In this document: positions 48,560-60,608 of the stretch, in pieces
How the letters are laid out: the number at the start of each line of letters is the position of its first letter
Position numbering within the stretch: position 1 is the stretch's first letter
Made by a program: the position numbers and the translations under genes
The notes under the pieces: generated by a model
The model's database searches: none
Told to the model about the DNA's origin: nothing
Seen by the model: only the letters and a program-made list of their open reading frames with translations
Assembly (NCBI RefSeq): GCF_905475345.1
Contig: NC_066603.1
Span: 1,987,501-2,051,500 of the forward strand
Origin: Vespula vulgaris
Taxonomy: Eukaryota > Arthropoda > Insecta > Hymenoptera > Vespidae
DNA: 64,000 nucleotides
Direction of reading: 5' to 3'

Positions 48560-51500
48560 ATGGCATTTCCACTGAATGATCAAGTTTATATAAAATCTTT
48601 TACTCCTAGAGAATATCAAGTGAGTTTTATACAAAAATATTTAGGTATCTATGATGTATTTATTATATTTTATAAAACTGGAGAACACAATTTTTTATTT
48701 TTTTCATGTGTTTTGATATGTAGGTAGAGCTCCTTTATGAGGCTAAAGAAAAAAATATTATCATTTGTTTAGGAAGTAATTATGAACAAACTTTTATTGT
48801 TATAAAATTAGTTCAAGAATTTGCAACAAATAACAGAAGGTAAATTTCTTGAAACAATTAATTAATCAGTTAGAGAGAGAGAGAGAAAGAAAGAAAGAGA
48901 GAGTATTCATTACATTGAAACAAATGAACTTATAAATAGATAATTATTATTTCTTGATTCAGGCCTGTGAAGGAAGGTGGGAAACAGATAATTTATATAT
49001 TATCAGATAAAGAAAAGTGTTTATTAAAAGCAACATATATTAAACAGTTAACAGATCTTAATGTATCATTATGTGATACATGTACAGATCTGACTAAAGA
49101 AGTCACAAATTCCCATGTAAGATACTTTCCTTTTATATTGTATTATCTAAATTAACATATATATTTATGTATGTGTGTATGTATAATATATATATATTTA
49201 TATGTAATAATATAATTATATATATTTTATTTTAGGTATTAGTTACAACTTCTAAAACATGTGCATTGCTATTATCAGACAAGAAAATCTTACCTAATCA
49301 GATAAGTCTAGTCATAGTTGATGAGTGCCATAAATCTGTATATGATAATAAACTCAGATTTATCTTACAAACTTTTTTAACATGTATAAACATTCCTAGA
49401 ATAATTGGTATAGCTGTACCATTATTTAATTTAACACAAGAGCCAGGAAGACTTGGGCTCGAGATAGAAAAAATAGAAACCACTTTTAAATGTAAAGTTG
49501 AAACAGCTAGTGATATATTATCAATACTCAGGTAAGATATTATGAATAACAGCTAAATTGTAAATAATCATGTATATATATGTATATATATATATACTTG
49601 CTAATAGATATAGTCCTAAACCTAAAGAATATATAATAGAATATAAAAAAGGAGAGAAAGGAGAACTATATGAAACATTAGAAAATTGTGCGTTGGATGC
49701 TATCCACTTTTTACAAGATCATCGCTATGATCCAACTGAAATTTATAATGAAGAATTTCTTGAGGATATCCAAAAAATACCTAATCCTACGGAAAAGCCC
49801 CGTGAGATGATGCAAGATTTTCTATATATATTAGAAACTCTTGGACCATGGTGTGCAGATCGTGCTGCGTTAGCTCTTTTAATACTAACAGAAAAGTTAA
49901 AAATGAAGACTCCTTATGAAAGACATTATCTCTTATTAAATTTAGTTGCATCGGTTTTTATTAAAATAAGGTAAAACTATTATACAATATAAATTATTGC
50001 ATGATATAATCTCATAATATTGTAATATAATCTAATAAATTACAGAGCTCTTTGTGATAATACATTTGAACATTTATCTGAAAAGGAGAGGATATATCGT
50101 TATACTACTCCAAAAGTTCATCGGCTTTTACAAATTTTAAAAACATATACACCATTTTATATTAAATATAATAATACTTCAGAAACAAAATCAAATACTG
50201 GTAAAAACATACTTCTTGATCTATCTCGTTTTATTGTTTAATGTTCTATTACATATATAATTTATTGTATATTCAGATGGTGAATCTAAAAATATTAAAA
50301 GTAATGGAGAAATAACTCCTAAAGAAAATCATATACAAATAAAAAAACCAGACTATAATTGGAGAACTGGGGAAGATAATCATAGAAAACCATACAGACC
50401 ACAACGATATTTTCGTGGAATTGTAGATCCTGATTTATTATGTGGAATAATTTTTGTTGATAAAGCATTTACAGCTAAAGTTTTATCTTACTTATTAAAT
50501 GTATGTTTATGAAACAAATACTGTAGATGTTCTGTCACAAGGATAAATCATACACATGCAGAGTAAAATATGATTTTTTAATATTTCATGTTTTACACAG
50601 GAAGCATGCAAATATGATGAAGATTTACATTTTCTTTCTCCTCTTTACATGATTGAAAGTAATACTGATGAAGTTGGCTATTGTAGAGATTTAGAACTAG
50701 AACATAGAAAGCAAGAAGAAGTTTTGAAAAGATTTAGAATACATGAATGTAATTTATTGATAGCAACTTCAATTTTAGAAGAAGGTTTGTATCTATAATT
50801 AACCATAATTATTTGTTTAACAATAAATTTAAAATATACATTAAGTTTTCATATAATATAATTAATATAATTTTTTAAGGTATTGATATCCCGAAATGCA
50901 ATTTTGTGATGAGGCATGACTTCCCAAAAAATTATCAATCCTATGTACAATGTAAAAGCAGAGCAAGAGCTGTAGATGCATTACACATATTATTGGTACC
51001 ACAAGAAATATCTAAGGAATGTGTTTGGCAATTAGCGCAATACCAATACATAGAAAAGGTATAGAATACAATAAAATGTATTTATTAATATAACGTCTAA
51101 ACAAATTTAAATATTTTGAAATTTCTGATTGAAATTGAAAATATGAATAAAGAAATTGATTTTTTTATGCTCAATGTATTAATGATTATTAATGTACGTC
51201 AGTTTAATATCAATTTTTAATTCATTTCAATGTCAATCCAAATTTAAAGTTTTAATGGAAGAGCATCAATGTGTTTTATAGACTTTATTATCAAAATGTT
51301 CAAATAAAGAACCAACTGAGGAAGAAGAAAAGGAAGCAGATTTGTATGCTGCTATGATACCAGATTATAAGCCGCTTGAAAATGATGATGCACCTAAAGT
51401 AACTTTTAATTCTGCTATTTCATTAATAAACAGGTAATATGTCTACTTTGATTTATTTTATTATATTTTAATGTTATGAAAGCAATTTTTAAAATTGATT

Positions 51501-54500
51501 ATTCTAGGTATTGCGCAAAATTACCTAGTGATACTTTCACAAGATTAACACCAGAATGGTCTGTTCAACTTTTAGATGGACAGAGTCCAATGACTTACAC
51601 ATGTTCTTTACGACTGCCTATAAATTCACCAGTAAAATATGTTATTTCAGTGTGTAACATTTCTTTTTATATAAATCATAGATAATATTTTAGCAAATAA
51701 TTTTGTTTAATATATTTATAATTACATATATATATACGTATATACATTTATTTATTTTAATTTAGTCATATCCAATGCCTAATAAAGCTATGGCTAGACG
51801 TATGGCTGCACTGCAATTGTGTATTGATTTACATAGAGGAAATGAAATAGATGATAATTTATTACCTATTGGGAAAGAAAATTTTAAAGCCAAGCCCGAA
51901 GATGCTGAAATACCTGCTTTACCAGATGAAAGTAGATTAGATTTTTCAGAAGCTCGACCTGGAACAACTAAACGTAGACAATATTATTACAAAAAGGTAT
52001 TATTTTGATAATTTGTATTAAGTTTTATAAAACATTTATAATGATTAAATTATATGTTGCAGACAGCAGAGGCATTAACAGATTGTAAACCATTAGTTGG
52101 AGTTCCTTCATATCTATATCATATAAGCATGGTACTAAATTGTCCTTTACCAGAAGAACAAAATACAAGAGGACGTAGAATATATCCTCCAGAAGAATCA
52201 GCTATAGCTTTTGGTATTCTCACACTTAAAAAAATACCAAAGGTAATAATTTAAATATAAATATTATTAATCTGAAACAATATTATCTGTATTCTATTTT
52301 AGCTATGCGCATTTCCGATTTATACGAGATCTGGTGAAGTTCATGTTAAACTAAAATTATCTAAGCAGACCATAATTTTAGATGATGTCCAAATAGAAAA
52401 AGTAGCTACATTTCTTAATTATACTTTTACAAATGTGTTGAGATTGCAAAAATATTTAATGCTTTTTGATCCACATGCTTCAGAAAATTCTTATATTATT
52501 GTACCAATAAGATTGGGTAAGTATATGAAACATTTTGTTTATATTATACATTAATGCATATAAATATGGTATCTATTAGAGGCCAAATTTATACTTTTCT
52601 GTTTTCTCTTTAAAATAATAAAAATATGTTCCTATATAATTGTAGCTGCTGCAAGTGAAGAATTAGATGTTCATATTGATTGGGATTTTTTGGAATGTAT
52701 TTATGATAATCGAAATGCAACACCTATTAAAGTACCTGAAGAAGAAAGAAAGAATTTTAAATTCGATGCATCAAAATACTATGATGCTGTAATCATGCCA
52801 TGGTACAGAAGTCGAGATCAACCACAGGTATGTTATCAATCTAATAAAATATATAATAAATATATACTAAATATGTACTTAAAAACTATATTTTTTCATT
52901 GTTTTAGTATTTTTATGTTGCTGAAATTTGTGCAAATTTAAATCCAAAATCTTCGTTTCCTGGTGATGATTATAGTACTTTTGAAGAATATTATTTAAAG
53001 AAATATAATATACAGATACAAAATTTAGATCAACCTTTATTAGATGTAGATCATACATCTGCTAGATTAAATTTTCTAACTCCCAGGTAAATTTTTATAA
53101 TTAAATTATACAGTTTATATATATAATCAATAAACTTTTTAATTATTTTTAAAACATATTTTAGATATGTGAATCGTAAAGGTGTAGCATTACCAACAAG
53201 TAGTGAAGAAACAAAACGAGCAAAAAGAGAAAATTTAGAACAAAAACAAATTCTTGTAGCCGAATTATGTGCAATCCATCCATTTCCAGCATCTTTATGG
53301 AGACAAGCAGTTTGTTTACCATGTATTTTATATAGAATTAATGCATTATTACTTGCCGATCAAATACGTTGTCAAGTTGCACAAATGATTAATTTAGGAA
53401 AAACAAATTTAAGTTCAGGTATGTAATAAAACAATATAAGTTTTTTTCTTTGTGCATTTATTATATTTATATAATATTGTTTTAGATTTCGAATGGCCAG
53501 CACTAGACTTTGGATGGAGTTTGGCAGAAGTGTTAAAAAAATCAAAAGAAGTTGAGAAAGCTAAACAATCTAAAAATGAATCTGTACAAACTACAAACAA
53601 GTGCCAAAATGTACAAACAAAGGAGACTGACAATATAAAAGAATTTAAAATTGAAAAATTAGAGACTGATCATATTATTTCCGATAAAAATAATGATACA
53701 GAAACAAAGCAGCCATTAAATGATTTAGAAAAAGATACTGATGAAACAAATACATTATCAGATAATTTAAAAGATGATGAATTAGAAATTGGTACTTGGT
53801 CAAATGATATGGCTGCAGATTCCATGGATTTTAACACGGATAGTATCAAATCATTTCCTTTGAATGTTACTATGTTAGAACAAGATTTTACTTGGAACGA
53901 CATCAGATATGGATCTCCTGCTTGCGAATCAGACTTCGATGGTTATGAATCTGATGATACATATAGTGATGGTTTTATGGATTCATCTGACGATACCGAT
54001 GATGAAAGTAGAGGATTACGAATTTCTTATATGAGTGAAAATATAGCTGAAGCTGTGGAGGATGAAAAACATATGAATAAACAAGAAATAAATAAAAAAA
54101 TTTTGGAATTGTTAGAAACGGAAAAAAATGTAGATAATAATTTTTGGTTGTTCGTAAAGGAAGATGATGAAACTTTAATTAAAAAGCACAAAGAAGAACA
54201 TTATAAATATTCTAAATTAAATGAACATGAAATAATGGAAAATGGATCTTTCATATCTTGTGATTCTGAAATTAGAATTGATAAAAAGAGCATACTTAGT
54301 ACTCAACGCGAAGTTGATAAAGAATCTTATATATATAAGGATTATATAGAAAATATTGTAGATACATTTACTAAAGAAGTATTAAATAAAAATTGCGTTG
54401 CACATCCAACGAAGAAAAAAATCAAGAAACTAGAAAAAACGTATCTAAGAGACAATAATCTTTTTAGCTTTGATTTTCAACCAGAATTGAAGGGTCATCC

Positions 54501-56485
54501 AGGACCAAGTCCGAGTTTAATTTTACAAGCTTTAACTATGTCTAATGCTAATGATGGAATTAATTTAGAACGTTTAGAAACTATTGGTGATTCTTTTCTT
54601 AAGTATGCAATAACAACATATTTATATTGTACTTATGATAATATTCATGAAGGTAAACTTAGCCATTTACGATCAAAACAGGTAAAATATTACTTTTATG
54701 TTATAATATAAAATTTTTTCTTTTATTAATATCTAATATATTCTTCAGGTTAGCAATTTAAATCTATATAGATTAGGAAGGCGAAAAATGTTAGGTGAAA
54801 GTATGATAGCCACGAAGTTTGAACCACATGATAATTGGTTACCACCTTGTTATTATGTTCCAAAAGAGCTTGAACAAGCTTTAATTGAATCAGGTGTACC
54901 TTCTGCTCTTTGGAACCAAGCTGACATTCCAACTTTGCAAACAGTAGATCTAACTGAAATAACTCAGTTAGTTAAAGAAACAGAACAAAAGCTTGGTATT
55001 ATGAAAAATGAACTCGATAAAAATGAGAGTAAATTATCAAATAGTATAGATAATTTACGTTGTTTCATACCATATAATTTAATTACACAACACAGTATTC
55101 CTGATAAAAGTATAGCAGATTGTGTAGAAGCATTAATTGGTGCATATCTAATAGCATGTGGTCCAAGAGGTGCTCTTTTGTTTATGGCTTGGTTAGGGAT
55201 TCATGTTTTACCTACGGAAGAAGTTTGCATCATACAAGAAAATGAACCAGAAGATAATATTCCAGGAAGCACACCTTATATAAAAAGTATTAAAGAAGAT
55301 AACCAAATCACTTGGACGCGAGTCAGTATAAAATCTGAGAAACTAAATAATTTATAATAAGTAACCGTAGTAAATCATATTTAATTTATCTAATAGATTC
55401 AATATGGCAAATTAGAAGAACCACAAAATCCATTAGTTCGTTACATTCCTAATCCAGAGTCTGAATTAAAAATGATGCTCGATGGATATGATGAATTAGA
55501 GAAAAGTATAGGATATAAATTTCATGATGTTAGCTATCTTTTACAAGCATTTACACACGCATCTTATCAGCCAAACAGATTAACAGATTGTTATCAACGT
55601 TTAGAATTTCTTGGAGATGCTGTTTTAGGTATTCATCAATTTGAAATAATATTTAATATATGGTGTACCATAAATCTTTATGATTTATTTTAGATTATTT
55701 AATAACAAGGCATTTGTACGAAGATTCTCGACAACATTCACCAGGTGCTTTGACAGATTTAAGATCAGCATTAGTAAATAACACAATATTTGCTTCATTG
55801 GCAGTCAGATGTGGATTTCATAAATATTTTCGTCATCTCTCTCCTGGTTTAAGTATTGTAATAAATCGCTTTGTGAGAATTCAAGAAGAAAATGGACACT
55901 CTATTAGCGAAGAGGTATATAATTTTTTTCAACACTTTAAATAAAATTTAATTGATATAATATTACTTATATTAATGATTTAAATAATATGTTTTCTCAT
56001 GAACAGTATTACTTGATCGGAGAGGACGAGTGCGAAGAAGCTGAAGACATTGAAGTGCCAAAAGCTCTAGGGGATGTTTTTGAATCATTAGCTGGTGCGA
56101 TTTATTTGGATAGTGGTATGTCTCTTGATGCTGTTTGGGGTGTTTACTATAATATAATGAAATCAGAAATTGGTAAGTAATTTTATTATATTTCCTCTTA
56201 AGAAAGTGTTGATACTTTACGATATTTCTATTTTTAGAACAATTTAGTACAAATGTTCCTAAATCTCCAATTAGAGAATTGCTAGAATTAGAACCCGAAA
56301 CAGCAAAGTTTAGCAATCCAGAAAAATTAGCTGATGGGCGCAGAGTGAGAGTAACAGTGGATGTATTTGGTAAAGGTTCCTTTAAAGGGATCGGAAGAAA
56401 TTATAGAATTGCCAAGTGCACTGCAGCTAAGTGTGCTTTAAAAAAATTGAGAAAGATACAAAATTATCCAAAGGGAAAACCTTGA
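48560..56485 (+). CDS. Dcr-1: Dicer-1, 23 coding exons, 1960 aa
   Basis: Ribonuclease III that cuts pre-miRNA hairpins, working with Loquacious and Argonaute-1. Exons: 48560-48619, 48724-48839, 48963-49116, 49236-49531, 49608-49970, 50046-50200, 50277-50500, 50601-50784, 50880-51058, 51282-51433, 51508-51631, 51766-51996, 52063-52242, 52303-52516, 52646-52827, 52908-53086, 53165-53418, 53486-54681, 54749-55321, 55397-55628, 55694-55914, 56007-56172, 56238-56485. The N-terminal helicase has a lost Walker A (CLGSNYEQTF) but keeps DECH (139-142). The partner-binding domain follows at about 600-690 and PAZ at about 900-1020. RNase IIIa has LERLETIGDSFLKY (E1447, D1451) and DCVEALIGAY. RNase IIIb has RLEFLGDAVL (E1742, D1746) and DVFESLAGAIYLD. 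A dsRNA-binding domain ends the protein. The long acidic insert in exon 18 and the degenerate helicase mark it as Dicer-1, not Dicer-2. Confidence 0.95.
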
Positions 56486-56491
56486 TGTCAT

Positions 56492-56504
56492 TTATAATAA
56501 TAAT

Positions 56505-56582
<78 letters not shown>

Positions 56583-56584
56583 AA
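56492..56584. repeat. (TAA)n microsatellite in the Dcr-1 3' UTR region
   Basis: About 90 bases of almost pure AAT/TAA trinucleotide starting within 10 bases of the Dcr-1 stop codon, ending in an AAAT run. Confidence 0.95.
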
Positions 56585-56890
56585 TAAATGTGTATGTGAT
56601 AAAAATTAAATCAATTTAAAAAGCTTTAAAGTATGTAATAAGAAAACTTAATAATTATTACTTTATATAAATATTATTATTTTTAACAAAATAATCGACA
56701 AAATCATACATTGTTGTGTTATGTTGCAAGTACTACCAACCCAGGTCACTGTTATTCTATTAATTTTTCAGCATGCTTGACCTGTACTAAAACTTCCAAC
56801 CTCATAAGAATGATTCTTGTATTACCTAAAAAAATACCTAACCATATAGGAACGATTCGCATGTAATACTTAAGAATGTCTAACTGTAAT

Positions 56891-57040
56891 AGGCGATTGA
56901 CTTATACTACTTAAATATTTGGCAATATAAGGAAGATCGATTTGTACTACTTAAGTATTTGGTGATATAAAGAAGATCGATTTGTACTACTTAAATATTT
57001 GACGATATAAAGAAGATCGACATGTACTACTTAAAAAATG
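56891..57040. repeat. 40-bp minisatellite, nearly four copies
   Basis: Units start at about 56891, 56931, 56971 and 57011. Each has a core like agaagatcgatttgtactac followed by ttaaatatttggcgatataa, with a few substitutions per copy. The last copy is partial. Confidence 0.85.
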
Positions 57041-59283
57041 TCTGCATTTACGAACCATCTGCTGCCACTACTACTATACTACTACTATCATTCTATTACC
57101 CTACACTATTATTACTTTTACAGATATAGGATTATAGAGGATGTAAGCAGGCTTTGTCATAAGATATTTTTGTAATCAAAGAGATCTTATGCGAGTATTA
57201 TTTGTGCATACCTCGCTATAATGAGAATAACAAGTTAGATATAGCAATATGTTTTTGTTTCCTGTCGTGTCATCAATAAAGTCAATTAAGTATTATTCAA
57301 GAATCATTGTTCCAAATGTGATATTGTTATGCGCTCGAATGAATAAGAATAAATGAGAATTAAGGCTACTCATCACTTGTCAACGACATATATGGATAAA
57401 ATATGAACTACAAGCGCAACCTATCACAAGACGCTGTCGCCATCGTATGTCCATTATATCAGTCTATAAGCTTGTTAAATCATACCCCATATACACATAA
57501 TATAATTATTAGTTGGAATAAAAAATGTTCAACTTAAACCTTTATTTCTCCCACATTTATATTCTTCTTTAATGATCTATCGCAATAATCCGTGACAGAT
57601 ATGATACATCAACGGTACGTATTTATCTTACGATATAAATACATAAAAGATAACAAATATAATTAATACGAAAAAGAACAATTTTGAGAATTTTATTTTA
57701 TAAACAGTGTGGAAAAAAACTAGTTTTGATTTTTATAGAAATAATGTGTAATAATATAATATAAATATATATTCAATAATTATTACTTTTCATCAAGTAA
57801 TCGACAAAATCCTGATTTTAATCATATAAAATGTATATACTTTATATACATTTGTCTACAGAATTCTGATATATTAATCTATTTATTTATACAAATATTA
57901 GAAATATAAGGCAATTATACGTAACTATTAGCTCAATAGTGTTGCAAACTTATTCCATTATATTGCGAGTTGTACCGACCCAGACTTCATCAAGTAGGAA
58001 TTGTTATATATGGAGACATCTCGGGACACGATTGGTCGTATCTATATTTAATATTTTAAAAAATCTAATTTCACGATAATCAGTTCCTTGATAATCGGTT
58101 CCTCGATCATTTAACCTGAAACATAAAAAAAGTAAAAGAAAAATAATAAAAAAAGTAAAAGAAAAAATTGCTTTCTTAAGCTATAATTTGTGAAGATCTC
58201 TTCGGTACATAGTCTCTTTTTTGCTTCATGCCATAACCATTACTATAGAATGATAACTATCGTAATATTGAAAAACTAAAATCGTTCTTATTCTAAAACG
58301 TAAAAGAAAATTAATAAATCTAACGCAACTCTAAAGCCATCCTGAAACAAAAAATCGAGAAAGCAGAGGAAGAAAAACGAGAATTAAACGAATATATTAA
58401 TTGCTGAAAATCCTAAACTAAAAATTGATTAATTTATTCTAGGTTGTACGGGCTATGATCCTACAAGTCTCTTTGTTTTTCATCAATGACTCTACTCGAC
58501 TTTATTCTTTCAATCAAAAACAATGACTCTATTGAGACTTTTTTTTTATCAACAAAATTATTTACTTCATTAAAAAATGTAATGAAAAATCTTTGGACGC
58601 TCCTTCTTACAAGCGATTATTCTAATTATTAGAAAATAAATTATACAATTTCGCTTGTAATTCAGAGACTATCGATCGCGAATATCTTCTTGTTCATTTT
58701 TTATTAGAAATCGTAAACATCGATTCTTTACTATTTTCGTGAGAGAAAATATTTCAAAATACTTCATAAGTATTGAAATATTTAATACTTCGAATAATTA
58801 TAATTAACGCGTTTGAACAAGAAGACTCTATCTTGACCTAATAAATAAATCAAAAAATAAGAAACCATTCATGAGTAAATCTCTGAAGAAATTTACTAGT
58901 GATCACTCAATGCTCTTTTACTTATTAATTACAACCAATCACTCGTGCCGATCCGGATCTTTTGTTCTCGATATGATTGAGGAATTATGAATGAGGAATT
59001 AAAAATTTTACTTACTACTTGAGAAGTTCTACGGTGGCTCCAAAATACACGTCTGCGATTTAGATCAAAATTGAGAATGGATGATTCGTAGTTGGTTGAA
59101 AATGAGATGAGTCGACATGGAAGTTGATTAAGATCTTCTTCAATACTGCACTGATTTTCATTCGTATTTTATTAACGGACGATCACTGAATTTACTTCGC
59201 GAAACTTTGTTATCTTTTAAAAATACAGTCTGTGCAACTGTTAAAAAAACAAAAAACTTCGCGAACAAACACTGACTCTAAGG

Positions 59284-59302
59284 ACTGCATTGCACGCAGT
59301 CG
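59284..59302. repeat. Short inverted repeat
   Basis: gactgcattgcacgcagtc has six-base arms (gactgc/gcagtc) around a seven-base loop, in a locally G+C-richer stretch (59210-59430) with repeated cgcga words. It may be chance. Confidence 0.4.
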
Positions 59303-59479
59303 ATACAAAAACATTTTTTAAATCGCGAAACGCGAACGAATAAACACTGCTTCTACTTCGCGATATTTTTATTTTAGCGATACAAATACTCGATTACTTC
59401 ATTGCTACGCACGCGATTGCAATGACGTTCTGAAATATAAAAATATAAACAAAATAATTGATATCACTGTTGTTATAAA

Positions 59480-60120
59480 AAAAAGACTGTATAAATTATT
59501 CAAAAAAAGATGTGATAGAAAAATATATTTACTTTAAATCTTCGTTCATACTAATAAAAAATCTTGAAGGCTCTTCGATGTTCACTCGTTGGAGTATAAA
59601 TCAAGACTAATTCAATAATTGTGAAAGTCTGTCGAAGGTTTGTTTCTGTTGTCGTCGCGTAGTCAATGACCGCCAGTTCAAAATTTAAGTCTAAAATAAA
59701 TAAATCGTATACAACGTTAAAGAAATGTGTGATATATGTTTTAATCTCTTGTTTTTACTTACAAGAAAAGTATCCTGAGGGATCTTCGATGTTCACTCGT
59801 CGAAGTATAAATCAAAAGTGATTCGATAATTAATTATCAAAGTTAATCAAAAGTTCGATTGTTCGATATGTCGTTATGCGTAGCCAAAAAATTTTTATCT
59901 AAAATAAAAGAAGTTACATAGAATATTGAAAAAATGACTGATATAAAAATATACTTGTATTAATTCTTCGTTATTACTTATAGAAATAACATCCTGCGAG
60001 AATGTTCACTCGTCGAGATACAAAGTTAAAATAAGACAATAACAAATGAAAGTTCAATTTCGATGACATCATCAATAGCGTAGCCAATGACTGTTTAGAA
60101 TTTAATTATAAGACAGAAAA
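59480..60120. repeat. Tandem repeat of about 212 bp, three diverged copies
   Basis: The word gttcactcgt recurs at about 59580, 59791 and 60003. Each time it is preceded by a cttcgtt...atcctg-type stretch and followed by gtataaatcaa-like sequence, then gcgtag(c/t)caatga and ttaagtctaaaataaa-like sequence. The middle copy has an inverted repeat cttcga/tcgaag around the shared word. No frame or known element was recognised. Confidence 0.7.
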
Positions 60121-60608
60121 ATTTAGAATTATGTTATATTTAACATATATCCCGGGCCATGTAATATTTAATTAAATTTATTATCTTATTAATATTAATT
60201 TGTTCAATTCCGCATTTATATTGTTTAAATAAATATAAAATTTCCAAAAGTATTAATCTTAAAGTTGTCAAGTTTAGAAAGAGGAACTAATTAATATATA
60301 TGTGTGTGTTTATGTATATACATGTGTCGTAATCATTCTAGAATATATCAGAAATAAAATAGACCAATGAATGAGCACTCTTCCATATTACAGGTTCTGA
60401 TTGGTTAATTCTATATTTACGTTCTTGAACACGAAAGAATGAGACTGTACTAAAGAATCCTGAAATAAATTATTAGATTGGTAGACATGTAAGATTTATT
60501 TAACGTATTTTGTGACATCTTAGAAAACGGAATACAGCCCTAATTTAAGTTAAAATCGAAATAGATTAAAAAAAAAGACAAAAAAAACTGATATAGTGAT
60601 TTGATGTG

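Larger units (their letters stand above)
56486..60608. other. Repeat-rich intergenic region between Dcr-1 and TASP1
   Basis: About 4.1 kb without a supported gene. It holds a TAA microsatellite, a 40-bp minisatellite and a tandem repeat of about 212 bp (separate entries). The stretch 57120-57560 has an AATAAAG-type signal (near 57276) and mixed composition resembling a solo LTR, but no terminal repeats were confirmed. A pair of diverged direct repeats (56640-56750 and 57770-57990) shares taatcgacaaaatc and a ttgc(a/g)agt..tacc(a/g)acccag block. Confidence 0.6.

Noticed and set aside
56492..56584. CRISPR-like or regulatory array
   Set aside because: It is a simple TAA trinucleotide run without spacers, in a eukaryotic 3' UTR region.
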